Below are positions 25,391 through 36,565 of a stretch of 64,000 bases of DNA, in pieces. The notes under the pieces were generated by a model, which worked only from the letters and a program-made list of their open reading frames with translations, had not been told where the DNA came from and made no database searches. Each line of letters opens with the position of its first letter. Position 1 is the first letter of the stretch. The translations under genes and the position numbers were made by a program. This DNA is from Miscanthus floridulus (lineage: Eukaryota; Streptophyta; Magnoliopsida; Poales; Poaceae). The stretch lies in NCBI RefSeq assembly GCF_019320115.1, contig NC_089582.1, positions 125,885,259-125,949,258 of the forward strand, read 5' to 3'.

Positions 25391-28300
25391 TGTTGTCTCC
25401 TTGTCTTACCAATCTGCATGCTACTAACGATTGTTTTGCGTTTTGTAGGCTGTGGCTGTTGGATTTTGAGAGCGGCCAATTATTGTGCCATACATCTGAG
25501 AATGTGACCTTCTACCCTGTAGTCCTGGTGGTTTCTGCTTCAGTGTTTTCATTTTGGTCACCTTCAATGATGGATACACTTTTCTCTTCCTGCTACGTTT
25601 TACTTTGAGGGAATGGGCTACTACAGTGATGATTATTGTAGTGTTTGATGCAATGATCATGGCCTATCTTTCCATGCTCTACATCTCCTCCTTCTTTTTC
25701 ATAACTAATAAGGCGATGCTCATGAGCTATGATGATTCTTCCTTCGTTTTACATCTCTCTGCTATGTCCATAACTCAGGCAATGATCAGAGGCTGTTAGA
25801 TTCTATTTTTTTGCCAACTGTTCTGTGGTGATTAAGGCCACGGTGGTTGTTCCTATTTTTTATGCATCTCTTCCTACCTGTTCGAATTTGTGTTGTTTGG
25901 AGACACCAGTGAGGGGTAATTTTTATTGTCTATCGAGTCACATACTATTCTGTGGTAATTGAGGCGATGGTGGTTGTTCCTGTTTTTTTATGCAGCTCTT
26001 CCTACCTGTTCAAATTTGTGTTGTTTGAGCGATAATTTTTATTGCCTATCGAGTCACATACTATTCTGTGCTAATTGAGGCGCTGGTGGTTGTTCCTGTT
26101 TTTTTATGCATCTCTTCCTACCTGTTCAAATTTGTGTTGTTTGGAGACACCAGTGAGGGATAATTTTTATTGCCTATCTAGTCTCAGACTAGGCAGCTGC
26201 AATTATCTCTTAGTTATGAAATCGCAGCTTCTGATGACGCTGCCTGCTGATGATTGCCTTTCGTTTTCCGCTCATGCTTGCTTATGATCATTGTCTGTGA
26301 TGTCGATACACACGTATGTGCAATCTGAGCTTCTGTTATTTACTGCCTGTGAACTGATACATATATTCTTGTTCTTTCTAGCCTTATGATCCTTGCTTGT
26401 GATCGTCGCTCTCTGACGTCAAGTTATATGTTGTTGCCTCTGAGCACATGCCCTATTCCCAATGATTACATCGTCAAGATTTTGGTTCTCCTGTTCCTTC
26501 GAATTTTCGATACATCTTAATTATTGCACTGGTGTTATGTGAACTCAGGTGGGGTGACTGCATGCCTGAAGAAGAGGCACAGCAAAGGTCATTGTTTTCT
26601 TGCTTTGGAAGTTCATCTAATCTTAAGTTTATTTCCAATCTGGTCTAATTTATTTATTCCTGTAAACCGCGTCAGCTTCTAGGGTAGAAGCACCATCCAC
26701 GTCGCCCTAAATTGTCCCAGCCGTCCAATCTCCTCCACCGATGGCTCAGCTTGTCCCCGCTAGATTTTTTTGAAGCGGCTTCTGCCCGGATTCGCGTCGA
26801 AGCGGCTGCCTTCTCCTCGGCTCTGTCTCGCTTCTCCGGCCGCCAAAAGGTGATAACACTCTGTTTAGTTCTGTTACTGCTCCTATATGCACCAATATGC
26901 CATTCTCTGTTTATATGTGCCCATGGTTCGGTGTATGTGTTAAATTTATAGACGATACAAAGATATATTATGACGAGGGCTTCATAGTACAGTGTGCATG
27001 CTACTAAAAAAACTCTCATTCTAGATGAAAAAACAATTACTTCATATCCTTGAAAGATTATTCTATGACTACCTTTAGTGCCTTGGAGCTAAACAAATAT
27101 CAGGTTCCAGCTTTTTGAAAACAAGGTGGTGGTGGAGGTTTTCCTAGTAGCAAAGTGAAAATCCTTAAATGAAACGTGTATGGCCTTTAAAAGAACATGT
27201 TGGTTTACAGAGAAATGTCAACGGGAATTGCTATTATTTATGTAGCGCTCTGCGCTTTTTTTTTGGCATCTCCTTCTACCTAGGTCAATTGGTTATTCCT
27301 GTCATATATAATTTCCTCCCTTTAATTTCCACACTTTGGACATGTGTTCATTTCCTCCCTTTAATTTCCCGTCATTGATTCCCACCTCTTTTTTAAAATC
27401 TTTGGACCTCTGCTAGACAATTCTGTATATGGCAATTTTTAAGTTCTTTTCGTTACGATCTAAGTGTGTCATATATAAATGTCTCAGTTTGAGCTGTACC
27501 ATGATCCTATTTTAACTTATTGGGATCATATATCTATTCTGATTGGTGTTTCAATTCTGAGTTCCCGTTCGATTACTTTTTCATATTTGTATTTACACTG
27601 ATTTTCTATAGCTTTCGATTTGCTGTGTGCAACTTGATATTTTTGGGTGAACCAAGTGTTCTTTGCAACATGTGTAAGTTACTATTGCATATGGTCCTCT
27701 TTTCACAAATTTATATTGTAATATGAGCTATAAGAAATTTATGCAGGCTTAGATTTTCTTCAAGAGTAATCTGATCTAGGCTTTTGGTTTCCTTTTCTAC
27801 CAACAGTCAACAATAGCGCAATTACACATAGCAAAATTAAAGCTCCTCTATGAACAGCAAAACTACCCCAGAGAGGAGTAGCTTCCTGATGGCTACGGCC
27901 AAGAGATGGCAAATAGCCTACAACCTTCTTCCCCACCTTCTTGGCTATACATTTGGCAAAAAAAGAAAGAAAGAAAAGGAAACTGATATGCCTCTTATTA
28001 GGTAGCATTATGCATAGGTAGCTAATTGGGTAGCTAACTTGGGAGCCCTAATGAATTCTGCATTGTGCTCTGCCATGGCAGCCCTCTATAATTGCATCAG
28101 CAGCGACTGAGGAGGAGATGACGAACTGGTAACACTCTTAGCCCTCTGCTTCTGTTTACCAAGCACCAACCATTCCTCCCTATCCTACCTAAATTAAGAA
28201 AGATCACGCTGGTCTACCTACCTACTATTTTAAAACTGATTGTCTTTGCTGCTGCATAGAGTGACAACATGGAACAAGATGGCTGCTTCGTCATTTGGCG

Positions 28301-28779
28301 AGATGTGCTAGGTTATATTTATCACATCAGACGCGGCCGTGATTGCCTTGCCATCTCAATCCTATGTACATATATAGCAACGGTTTCTGGGAAACACACA
28401 TCAGTCTCTTTAGAAACTTCGTCGTGTCACTCCGTATGTACTCATTATGTCGCTACTTCAACTATGCTTAATCTACTATGGCTGTGTAGTGTTACCAACT
28501 ACTTACCTATCTATTTTACTGCTAACTCGGTTTCTGCATTGAAAGATTCAATATATATTTTTGAATGTGAACTTACCTGTGTCTACCAACACGCGTAAGG
28601 GCGCGCACCTTCCACTAGTATGACTACAAGGGGAAAAGAAGAAGAAGATGTGGATTCATGATCCGAGTAGCATGGGGGACGTGGTGAAAGCTGGTGGGTG
28701 CGGATCTGGGCAGCACCAACACGAGCGGTAGTAGCTGTGTGCCTCGACAAAAAGTTACCATCCATATAGGAGTAGAGCC
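25391..28779. other. Long non-coding stretch with a three-copy tandem repeat
   Basis: No frame resembles a known protein. A short similarity to the GC block appears at 26697 (CCACGTCGCCCTAAATT, compare 24254). The segment 26697-26850 is exon-like in composition and is followed by a plausible donor AAAAGGTGATAAC. A tandem repeat lies at 25821-26186. Otherwise it is T-rich sequence. Confidence 0.45.
25821..26186. repeat. Three tandem units of about 116-127 bp
   Basis: Units begin TTCTGTGGTGATTAAGG (25821), TTCTGTGGTAATTGAGG (25948) and TTCTGTGCTAATTGAGG (26064). Each contains TGGTTGTTCCT, CTCTTCCTACCTGTTC and TTTGTGTTGTTTG. The middle unit lacks GGAGACACCAGTGAGGG, so it is shorter. Confidence 0.85.
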
Positions 28780-28780
28780 C

Positions 28781-29050
28781 TATTTAGTTCACCCAAAATT
28801 CAAATTTTGATATTATGCAAAAAAAAGATTTCTCGTCACATCAAACTTGCAGTACATGCATAGAGTACTAAATATTGACGAAATCAAGAATTAATTGTAC
28901 AGTTTGGTTGTACTTTATGAGACGAACGTTTTGAGCCTAATTAGTCAATGTTTGGACAATTAGTAACAAATAGAAACGAAAAGCTACTGTAGCTGCAGTA
29001 CCTTCATGAAAGCCGACGGCGCCGGATTGGGGACAACTAAACGTGGCCTA
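28781..29050. mobile_element. MITE with CCCTATTTAGTT-type ends
   Basis: The left end GAGCCCTATTTAGTTCACCC and the inverse of the right end AGGCCACGTTTAGTTGTCCC are imperfect inverted repeats. The core GAGCCTAATTAGTCAATG relates it to the elements at 22232, 30103 and 41699. Confidence 0.65.
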
Positions 29051-29620
29051 GGATAAATTGAGGGCAACTGTCTCCCAACGCAGGCAGCTCATCCCACTAC
29101 TCTCCTATCATGTTCACGGTCCCACAAAACACCTTTCATGCTCTCATTTTTTGTTCTCATGCTCTGCTTTTGAGAGGAAGTAACGCCATGTTTGAGCAGT
29201 TCTTCCCCGCAACGTAGTCCCTAGCAGCTGCCTCTACTTTTTGTCAGACAAGGCTGTTGGTTCTTCTGCAGGGGCGTATGACACCCAGTGGAACCGTCAT
29301 CTCTTGTGACATGGCGAGTTGATGCATGTATGTGGAGACTGAGGCAGTAGCCCCGCGTGATGCATTGGGGAAGCCCTTATCAAATTTCAAATGTGACGGA
29401 CACATTTCAGACAAAAACAATAGCTTTTTTTTATGGAAATCAAAGCTACGCATGAGATGGGAATTCGGCGTGTAGAGAATGCAATGGATGGCCTCAAACA
29501 TGAAGCCAAGGCACCTGTATGTAGCAATTTTGCAATGTTTCTCTATTATAACCGTCCCGAAGTTAATAAGACTAATGCTCTCTATTAACCATTAACCATT
29601 GTCCCCAAAGTTAATAGACT
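29051..29620. other. Intergenic sequence, no feature recognised
   Basis: A minus-strand frame of 85 codons at 29244-29501 has no recognisable motif and no coding context. A short duplication of TCTATTAACCATTAACCATT and TTAATAGACTAA occurs near 29580-29620. Confidence 0.5.
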
Positions 29621-30092
29621 AAGGCCCCATTTGGACTATAGGATTGAAAAATGTAGGAATAAGAAAAAAAAACGTAGAACTAAGATAGGAATGCATATGC
29701 AAAACATAGGGATGAAAAAACACAGGAAGTTTGTAAAAAATAAAATAGGAGTTTGGATGAACTTCAAGAGAAACATAGGAAACCAAACACCTGAGAGCCT
29801 GTTTGGAACGCAGGAATTTAATAAGAATCTCGTAGGAATTTCATATGAATCAGTTTAATTTTACAGAAAAAACGCAGGAACAGAGATTTTTTTTACCGCA
29901 ATCCAAACAGGTCCTAAGGTTTGAGTGGATGTTTTTTTTTTCCTATGGATTTCCTATGAAATCAAACAAAAGAAAGTTTCTTACGTTTTCCTACATGCAA
30001 TTCGTGTGAACCAAATGACGCTACAGTGATTCAATCCATTCAATCCATAGTAATGTAAATCCTATATTTTTCTTGCAATCCAAAGGGGGCTT
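29621..30092. mobile_element. MITE pair: one element nested inside another
   Basis: The outer ends AAGGCCCCATTTGGACTATA and, inverted, AAGCCCCCTTTGGATTGCAA delimit 29621-30092. An inner element with ends GAGCCTGTTTGG and CCAAACAGGTCCT sits at about 29794-29915. Both bodies repeat variants of TAGGAAT and ATAGGA. No coding sequence is present. Confidence 0.65.
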
Positions 30093-30102
30093 GCTTCTAT
30101 CT

Positions 30103-30316
30103 AGGGCTTGTTTAGTTTGCAAAATTTTTGACGAAATGATACTGTAGCACTTTCGTTGTTATTTGACAATTAATATCTAATCATAGTCTAATTAGACTTA
30201 AAAGATTCGTCTTGTGAATTTCGTCTAAACTGTGTAATTTGTTTTATTTTTTATTTATATTTAATGTTTTATGTATGCGTCAAAGATTCGATGTAACGGA
30301 GAATATTGAAAAATTT
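30103..30316. mobile_element. Truncated MITE in the FLX-like promoter
   Basis: The segment AGGGCTTGTTTAGTTTGCAA followed by ACTGTAGCAC, TCTAATTAGACTTAAAAG and TTCGTC is the left part of the same family as the elements at 22232 and 41699. The right terminus is missing. It ends about 160 bp upstream of the FLX-like ATG and so forms part of its proximal promoter. Confidence 0.6.
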
Positions 30317-30475
30317 AGGACGGTACCGGGCGTGGACTGGAGGACCCCATCGGTGACAGCATTTGGTGCTTCAGTTAATGGAATTTCAAAATTCCGAAAA
30401 AAAAGTCCTAAAGCACGTTTCGGGGCAAAGCAGTCTATCCTCATCACGCCATCGGTAGGGTTCCGGCGATTCCCC

Positions 30476-33400
30476 ATGGCCGGCCGCCACCGCAACCCGC
30501 TGCCCCCTTCCTACCCCCCGCGGCGGCGGCGGGAACCATCCGCCTCCCCCGCTTCACCACCCGCTTCACCCCCACCACCCCCTCGACGACTTGCGCGACC
30601 CGCCGCGCCTTCCCCCGCACCACCACCTCGACGACTTCCGCGACCCGTCCCGCCTGCCGCCCGGCCACCCCGACAGCTTCCAGGAGCCGCCGCCGCCGCA
30701 TCTCCGCCATTTCGTGGGCCACGGCCACGGCGGCGCCGGTGGCCCCCTGCCACCCCAGCCGCATGTGGTGGCGGCGCTGGAGGAGCGTCTTGGCGCGGAG
30801 ATCGACGAGGCGCACGCGCTGCTCGCGCAGAACCAGCGGCTGGCCGCGACGCACGTGGCGCTCGTGCAGGAGGTCGCTGCCGCGCGGCACGAGCTCGGCC
30901 GCACTGCGCACGCGCTCACCTACGCTCAGGAGGAGAGCGACCTACGCCTTCGCGAGGTGCGGACGCTCTCCCTAGTCCCTCACGAGCTTCAACGGGCTGA
31001 ATGTATCTTCTTTTCTTTGCGTTGCAAATTTGGGTACTTCTCTGGAAGCAGCTTGCTCAAATTGAACCAGAAACTGAAGCTATGCAGATCTCTGGAGGCT
31101 CTTATATGTTTGTTTGGTGTCTATAGGGACCTAATTTTCTCCCAGTCTTGCAAATTTCGGGCTAAACTTGACTTCGCAGTGTATATTTTGCGTTGCAGTG
31201 GGTCTATTTGGTACTGACGATGTGAACTTTTAACTTGTATTGCCATTAATCAGTTTTCTTCTTTGTTTAGATTTATGACACTCCTGCACTGTATTTGGAA
31301 ACCTCGGCCACAAAAATCACACAAATGATCATAATGTGTATGTGTGCCATTTTTGTTTGTTTGTTTTTTGGCTTGCATAGCACCAGCAGTTGGGGGAAAA
31401 ATGAGACGAGATATAGAAGTTTACCTGGACGCATGTCCCTTTTTTCACGAGCTAAACACACTCACACCCATGACAGATTCTGGTACCTGTTTTCGATTCC
31501 AAGTGTTTTTTTCCTGTGCCCCCAAAAAATCTGCCGAATCAGACATTGGCGCCTGAATTAGACACTAGCACCTGCACTTGTGTCCATGTAACACTAGATA
31601 TAAATTGAAAAAGAGGGAAGTTTGCCTCATATCATAGTTTAATAGGCCATGGTCGCCTAAGTGGGTTTGGTGTCTGCCAAGGCAAGGAGGGATCTAGGCT
31701 GTGCTTGGGTGCTAGACAGGAGGCTTCCTAGTGCCTTGGCACTGGCAGGCTAGGTGTCTGCTTCTGGAATAGTGGAGGAGACAAGCCAGAGAATTTGAAC
31801 CCTGGATTTATATTTATCTTCATGTCCATGTCCATGCCATCGTCACAATTGTGGAAAGTTTGTCAGCTTGCATTAGATTGGAACCTCACATCCTTTGATC
31901 TCATCGTCTTCTTGCATGTAAATAATGGAGATAAAATGTAGAGAGACTGAGAGAATAATGGGTAAAGATGGGGAGAAGATGACAGCACGGCAGAGAAGGC
32001 AGATACATTAAACAAGCTAGATACTGCAGAATACATGCTTATGTGTATGTATTATGTAGGTCATTTCCTTCATGTTTGCTGTTTGCGCCGTGCTCAAAAT
32101 TTTAACATGTCCCAGTTTCCAAATTTTCTGTGTGTCGTACAGCCCATACACTTACCCTAAGCAATCTGTTAGATTTCTACAATACACTGCCTCCACCTTC
32201 CTGGAGATCCAGAAGTCCTACGTGATTCTTTGTTCATAGGAGCTTCTCAAGCTCTATATTCACATTGTTGATATAAACTCAACTAATTCTAGTAGAAATA
32301 TTTTCTTTCCGCACTTAACTTTTTTTCTTAACTTTTTTTTTAGAATACGGTAACACATGCATGCTTGTTTCTCTCTCTTTTTACCAACATCATGTGAATC
32401 CACTCTTTTGTTTGAAGCCACAAAATTAACTCTGCATTTTGCTTGCAAAACCAACCCAAGTTCAATTATGCTATATTTTTAATTAGTTACACTTGTATTT
32501 ATGTGTGTTTTCCATGAAATTGCATAGTTTTGCATTAGTTGTAGGTTTGAAACTGCATAACAGGAATAAGTTGGATTTTATGTTTTATCTTGACGTAAGG
32601 CCCCATTTTCAGCCGATATTTTCAAATACACACATGTTATATTATTATGTAAATTCGTGTATCTTGGAACCCGCCTGACTTAGTTCAATAAAATAGTTCT
32701 GTTTGTATCAAATATAATTAATTTATGGTTCTTTTGGTTGTAATATCCAAAATAATTTTAATAGGTCTATGAGAGGTCAATGAAGATGGAAGCAGAGCTC
32801 CGGGCAGCACATGAAATGAGAGCAGAGCTTGCACAAGTTCGTATGGACATTCAAAACCTGGGTGCAGCGAGGCAGGAACTCATGGGCCAAGTTCAGGGAT
32901 TAACACAGGATTTGGCTCGGTCGGCAGAAGACTTGCAGAAGGTGTGTGCATTAAAAGCTGAAATCCAGGAGATCAAACATGAAACAGAACATTTGAGGTA
33001 CATTCTATTAAATATTTGACCTATTCTTTTTTTGAATATAGAAGGTCTAAGGATTTTCATCATGCATACAAACTCGTTATTGATGATGCAATGATGCTCT
33101 ACTGCGTATTTAAGAAAAAAAAATCATTATTAATTTTTTATCTGCTCTTCCCTGCTTTGCCTTACCTCTTCCCAATCAGCATTATGAGTAAACATTGTCA
33201 TTGTTCCCTTCTCTTTCACCTGGTCAACCCAGTCAAAACACACTTCGCTCCAAACTGGAATGATATGTTCAAAAAGGGATTTAATGGAATTTTGATTTTC
33301 TGTTGAGCAATAGAGAGAAAGGCGAATTTGCAACAAATACCTTTGCTTTTATTTAACTGTATGGTATTTATTATGAGCCACTATGCAGATCTGGTATTGA

Positions 33401-34224
33401 GCTTGAGAAGAAAGGATATGCACAGAGTTATGAGCAGGGACAGGAGATGCAGAAAAATTTGATTTCAGTGGCTTCTGAGGTGGAGAAACTTCGAGCTGAG
33501 GTTGCTAACGCGGAGAAGAGGTCACTGGCCGTTGTGTCTGCAGGCAATCAAGGTATGATCTGAGCAGGAGGTTATTTTTTTTTAGTATATCGCTTCTGTT
33601 CCAAATGTCTGCTACTTATGTGATCAATTAGGTGAGATGACCTTGACAACAAAACTAGCCGAGTGTTAAGATGATGCTCCAAAAGATTGCTGCCAGAACG
33701 ATTGTGAATTTGAGATGTGAAAAATCTGTATGCTAAAACCTAGCCTATCCACCACGTAAAACCTAACCTATCCACCACGTAAAACCTAACCTATTCATAG
33801 ATCATATTAATGAGAAACTACTAGCCTGTTGTTAAATGTGATGCTGTGTTAGCTGATTAGTGATCTGGCATAAAAGGTGAAGTTGATTAGTAATCTGGCA
33901 TAGTAGGTGAAGCTGATTTGTAATCTGGCATAGTAGGTGAAGCTGATTTGTCTCCTGCACTGCAGGTTATATTGGAAGCTATGGGAACCCCAAGGCCAAT
34001 TATGCTGCAAACCCTTTTAACTCTGGATATGGCATTAATCAAGTATGTCATCTGGCTTGTACTTTATCATCTGCAGAACCAGTCCTCACATCCCTTAGTC
34101 CTCATTTGAAGCTACTCTACTGCAGGCAAATGCTGCCACTGATTCTGGTTCCGAGTATGGAACTAGTGCAGCACATGGTTCTTGGGGTGCCTATGACTTG
34201 CAAAGGACGTCCGGGCGTAGATAA
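30476..34224 (+). CDS. FLX-like coiled-coil protein (FLOWERING LOCUS C EXPRESSOR-like), first exon frameshifted
   Basis: Exons 30476-30956, 32765-32997, 33389-33552, 33966-34042 and 34126-34224 have consensus splice sites; the last four join in one frame. The product starts MAGRHRNPLPPSY, the N terminus typical of the family. A Pro/His-rich region with two LDD(L/F)RDP(P/S)RLPP repeats follows, then coiled coil (EERLGAEIDEAHALLAQNQR through VEKLRAEVANAEKR) and a Gly/Tyr/Asn-rich tail ending RTSGRR. In Arabidopsis, FLX works with FRIGIDA to activate FLC; grass members may act differently. The ATG frame and the coiled-coil frame differ by one base. The shift lies in the C6/CGG run at about 30514-30533; with one base fewer the product would be about 350 residues. 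A sequencing error or a disabled allele would both explain this. Intron 1 (1.8 kb) holds no recognised element. Confidence 0.85.
33734..33800. repeat. 23-bp tandem repeat in an FLX-like intron
   Basis: The unit TAAAACCTAACCTATCCACC plus ACG occurs two full times and once in part, the first copy with a G for A. Confidence 0.85.
33854..33951. repeat. 30-bp tandem repeat in the same FLX-like intron
   Basis: Three units of the form TGATTAGTAATCTGGCATAG plus TAGGTGAAGC style sequence run head to tail, followed by a partial fourth. The array ends about 14 bp before the exon at 33966. Confidence 0.85.
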
Positions 34225-34500
34225 ATACCGCAAATTTGTCAGGCCTTTCACCGAAGTGTACACATAGCTTTGGCCATGACCGTATGAACGTTGTAGTGGA
34301 TCAGATGTTGAACAGATAGGGCACAGGTAGATAAATTGCGCAGATTTGCTTTAGTTTAGCTTCTATCGGCCTGTGCAAGGGAACATGAGAAAATTGGTTA
34401 TTTGCCATTGTAAACGATGGGCTTCGCAAAATTATCATCCGAAAGATTTTTTTAGCAAAATTGCCACCCTAAACATGTGTACTTTGATTTTGTTGCCATA

Positions 34501-34620
34501 GAGCCTGTTCGGCAGGACTGAAAAATAAGCTAAAATATTGTTTCGGCTGGTTGTTGTGAGAGAAAAATACTATTCTGTCTGAAAACACTGTTCATGTGAA
34601 CAGCGGTTTCGTGCCCTCAT
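34501..34620. mobile_element. MITE inserted in the left MULE repeat
   Basis: The segment GAGCCTGTTCGGCAGGACTG ... GTTTCGTGCCCTCAT interrupts the left inverted repeat. The matching place in the right repeat reads straight from TTGCCATA into ATCCCTATT. Similar CTGTTCGGCTGG sequence appears near 41638. Confidence 0.6.
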
Positions 34621-35077
34621 AATTCCTATTTAGTTCCTTTGTTAATATTTTTTGGGAATCCCTTTCACGCGAAAGTACATTGTTGGCCTTCTGGATGTGA
34701 AGAAATGAGATCGAGACTATTTGCATCTATGAAACTGCTCGCAAACGAAGAACCGCCGCTCACGTGCCCTAGACGTACGCGATGCAGGACGGCCGCGACG
34801 CGGCACCGCCGGCGGGCGCGCTCGCCGCCACCACACAACCACCCGTGCTTAGCGTCGCCACGCCGTCACCCGCGCTTGCCGGGACCACGGTGGCCGCCGG
34901 CACGACCATGGAGGAACTCGGAGCGACCTCGGCGGCCGTTGGCACAACCATGGAGGAACTCGGAGTGAGCTCGCCACCCCTCGTCGCGGCCCTGACAGCA
35001 AACGCACTCGGCAAGCTAGATGCAGCCCCAACATCTCGAGTCCCGCCGGGTCCGAGTCTGTCCCTCGTGGTGGACGC

Positions 35078-36484
35078 TGTAAGGAAAATGGACCCTAAGC
35101 CCATTTACTTTAGATTTTGGTGTTTGATGACCAACACAACCAGATTGGACTAATGAATTTGCAAGTGTTTGTTTTGTAGTCCAACAGGGTGCAAGACATG
35201 ACTTGGACGAAGGCGATGTGATGATCTGATGATCAACACCTTAAGGAAGACCTTAGGAGCACAAGAAAAGATCCAAGATATCAAGCAAAGTCCAAGCATG
35301 AAGATAGGAACCAAGCCGTACGCAAGATCACGAAGAAACGAGCTCGCAGAGGCGACCGGAGCTGGACTGGACGCTGGAAGCGCGACCGGACGCTGGACCG
35401 GTGGCTCGGCAGACAGGCGACCGAACGCTGGACCGAACACTGGCGACAACCGACCGGACGCAGAAACACAGCGTCCGATCGAGTACAGAGAGGTTCCAGG
35501 CGCGCGAAACTGCGCCCGAACGCGTCCGGTGGCAGGCGACCGGACGCTGGCAGCGTCCGATCGGTAGTTCGCGGCTACAACGGTCGGGACGACCGGACGC
35601 ATCCGGTCAGGACGATCTCAGCGTCCGGTCAGTAGCAGAATTGTGGGAGTTCGACCCCAACGGCTACTTTCTCAGTGGGGCTTATAAATACAACCCCCAA
35701 TCGGCCATTTGAGGAGTGTGGAGCTGAGGAAACATACCAAGAGTGTTGATACACCATTTTAGTGATCTCCACACGCATAGTGCTTAGTGTTTTATTAGGT
35801 GATTAGCATAAGTGCTTTGTGAAGTGCTTAGGTTGATTAGACCACCGCTTATGCGCTTGCTCTAGGTGTTTGCCTGGTGTTTAGTGAGGTTTGCATACCT
35901 CTTGCCACCCCGTGCTTGTGAGCACAAGTGTTGTACATCGGAGGGGCTTGAAGTCTTACGAGATCACACCAACCGCGTTTGTGGTGTGGCCGCCACCATG
36001 TACAGGAGGGAACAAGGCCCGCGGCGTTTCGGCCGGAAGTTTGATAGTGAAGACGGCGGGGAGCATCCGGGAGAGGCTTGCCGAGAGGCACATCGGAGAC
36101 CCACTTGCGCGTGGGGAAGGCCCGAGGCTATCCACGGAGTTACCTGGCCGGGAGCTTGGCCTTTACGAGGGATTCCTTGCGAGGGGCTCCAACAAGGACT
36201 AGGGGGAAGCTTGCGCGCTTCTCGACACCTCGGTAAAAATACTGGAGTCATCGACGGGAGTTTGCATATCTCTACCTTGCTCTTTAAGCTTCCGCATTTA
36301 CATTGATCATATTATTATCATTTGCGGTAGAGATAGCAACATACTAGCAAAATCGTAGTTGTACATCTAGATAGATTATCTTTTGTGTAGGTTTTGCTAG
36401 AGATTGAAAAAGAGGCCATAGTTTAGAGTTAGAATTTTAAGTTGCCTAATTCACCCCCCCCTCTTAGGCGTCACGGTCCCTTCA
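35078..36484 (+). repeat. 5' LTR of the gag-only element
   Basis: Starts TGTAAGG and ends CCCTTCA. The GACCGGACGC-type cluster lies at about 35354-35630. A TATA-like CTTATAAATAC follows at about 35680, so transcription would start just after it. Confidence 0.9.
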
Positions 36485-36565
36485 ATTGGTATCAGAGCCG
36501 GTTGGCTTATTTTTGGACCTTTGGCTTAACCGTCGTTGAGCCGACGCTATTGTAGAGTGGTTGGG

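Noticed and set aside
24266..25412. Several long open frames on both strands of the GC-rich block
   Set aside because: They overlap one another on both strands, are rich in Arg, Pro, Ala and Ser as expected from composition alone, and contain no recognisable domain.
28269..28598. A 109-codon plus-strand frame (MEQDGCFVIWRDVLGY...)
   Set aside because: No motif, no splice context and no codon pattern that distinguishes it from chance in AT-rich sequence.
30239..31000. A 253-codon frame covering the start of the FLX-like gene
   Set aside because: Only its short MAGRHRNPLPPSY part is supported. The rest is an out-of-frame reading of the coiled-coil exon and runs through a splice donor.
35866..36306. 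Frames of 95-146 codons in the 5' LTR of the gag-only element
   Set aside because: The same frames recur in the 3' LTR with changes that do not preserve them equally, and they overlap on both strands. They are LTR sequence, not genes.
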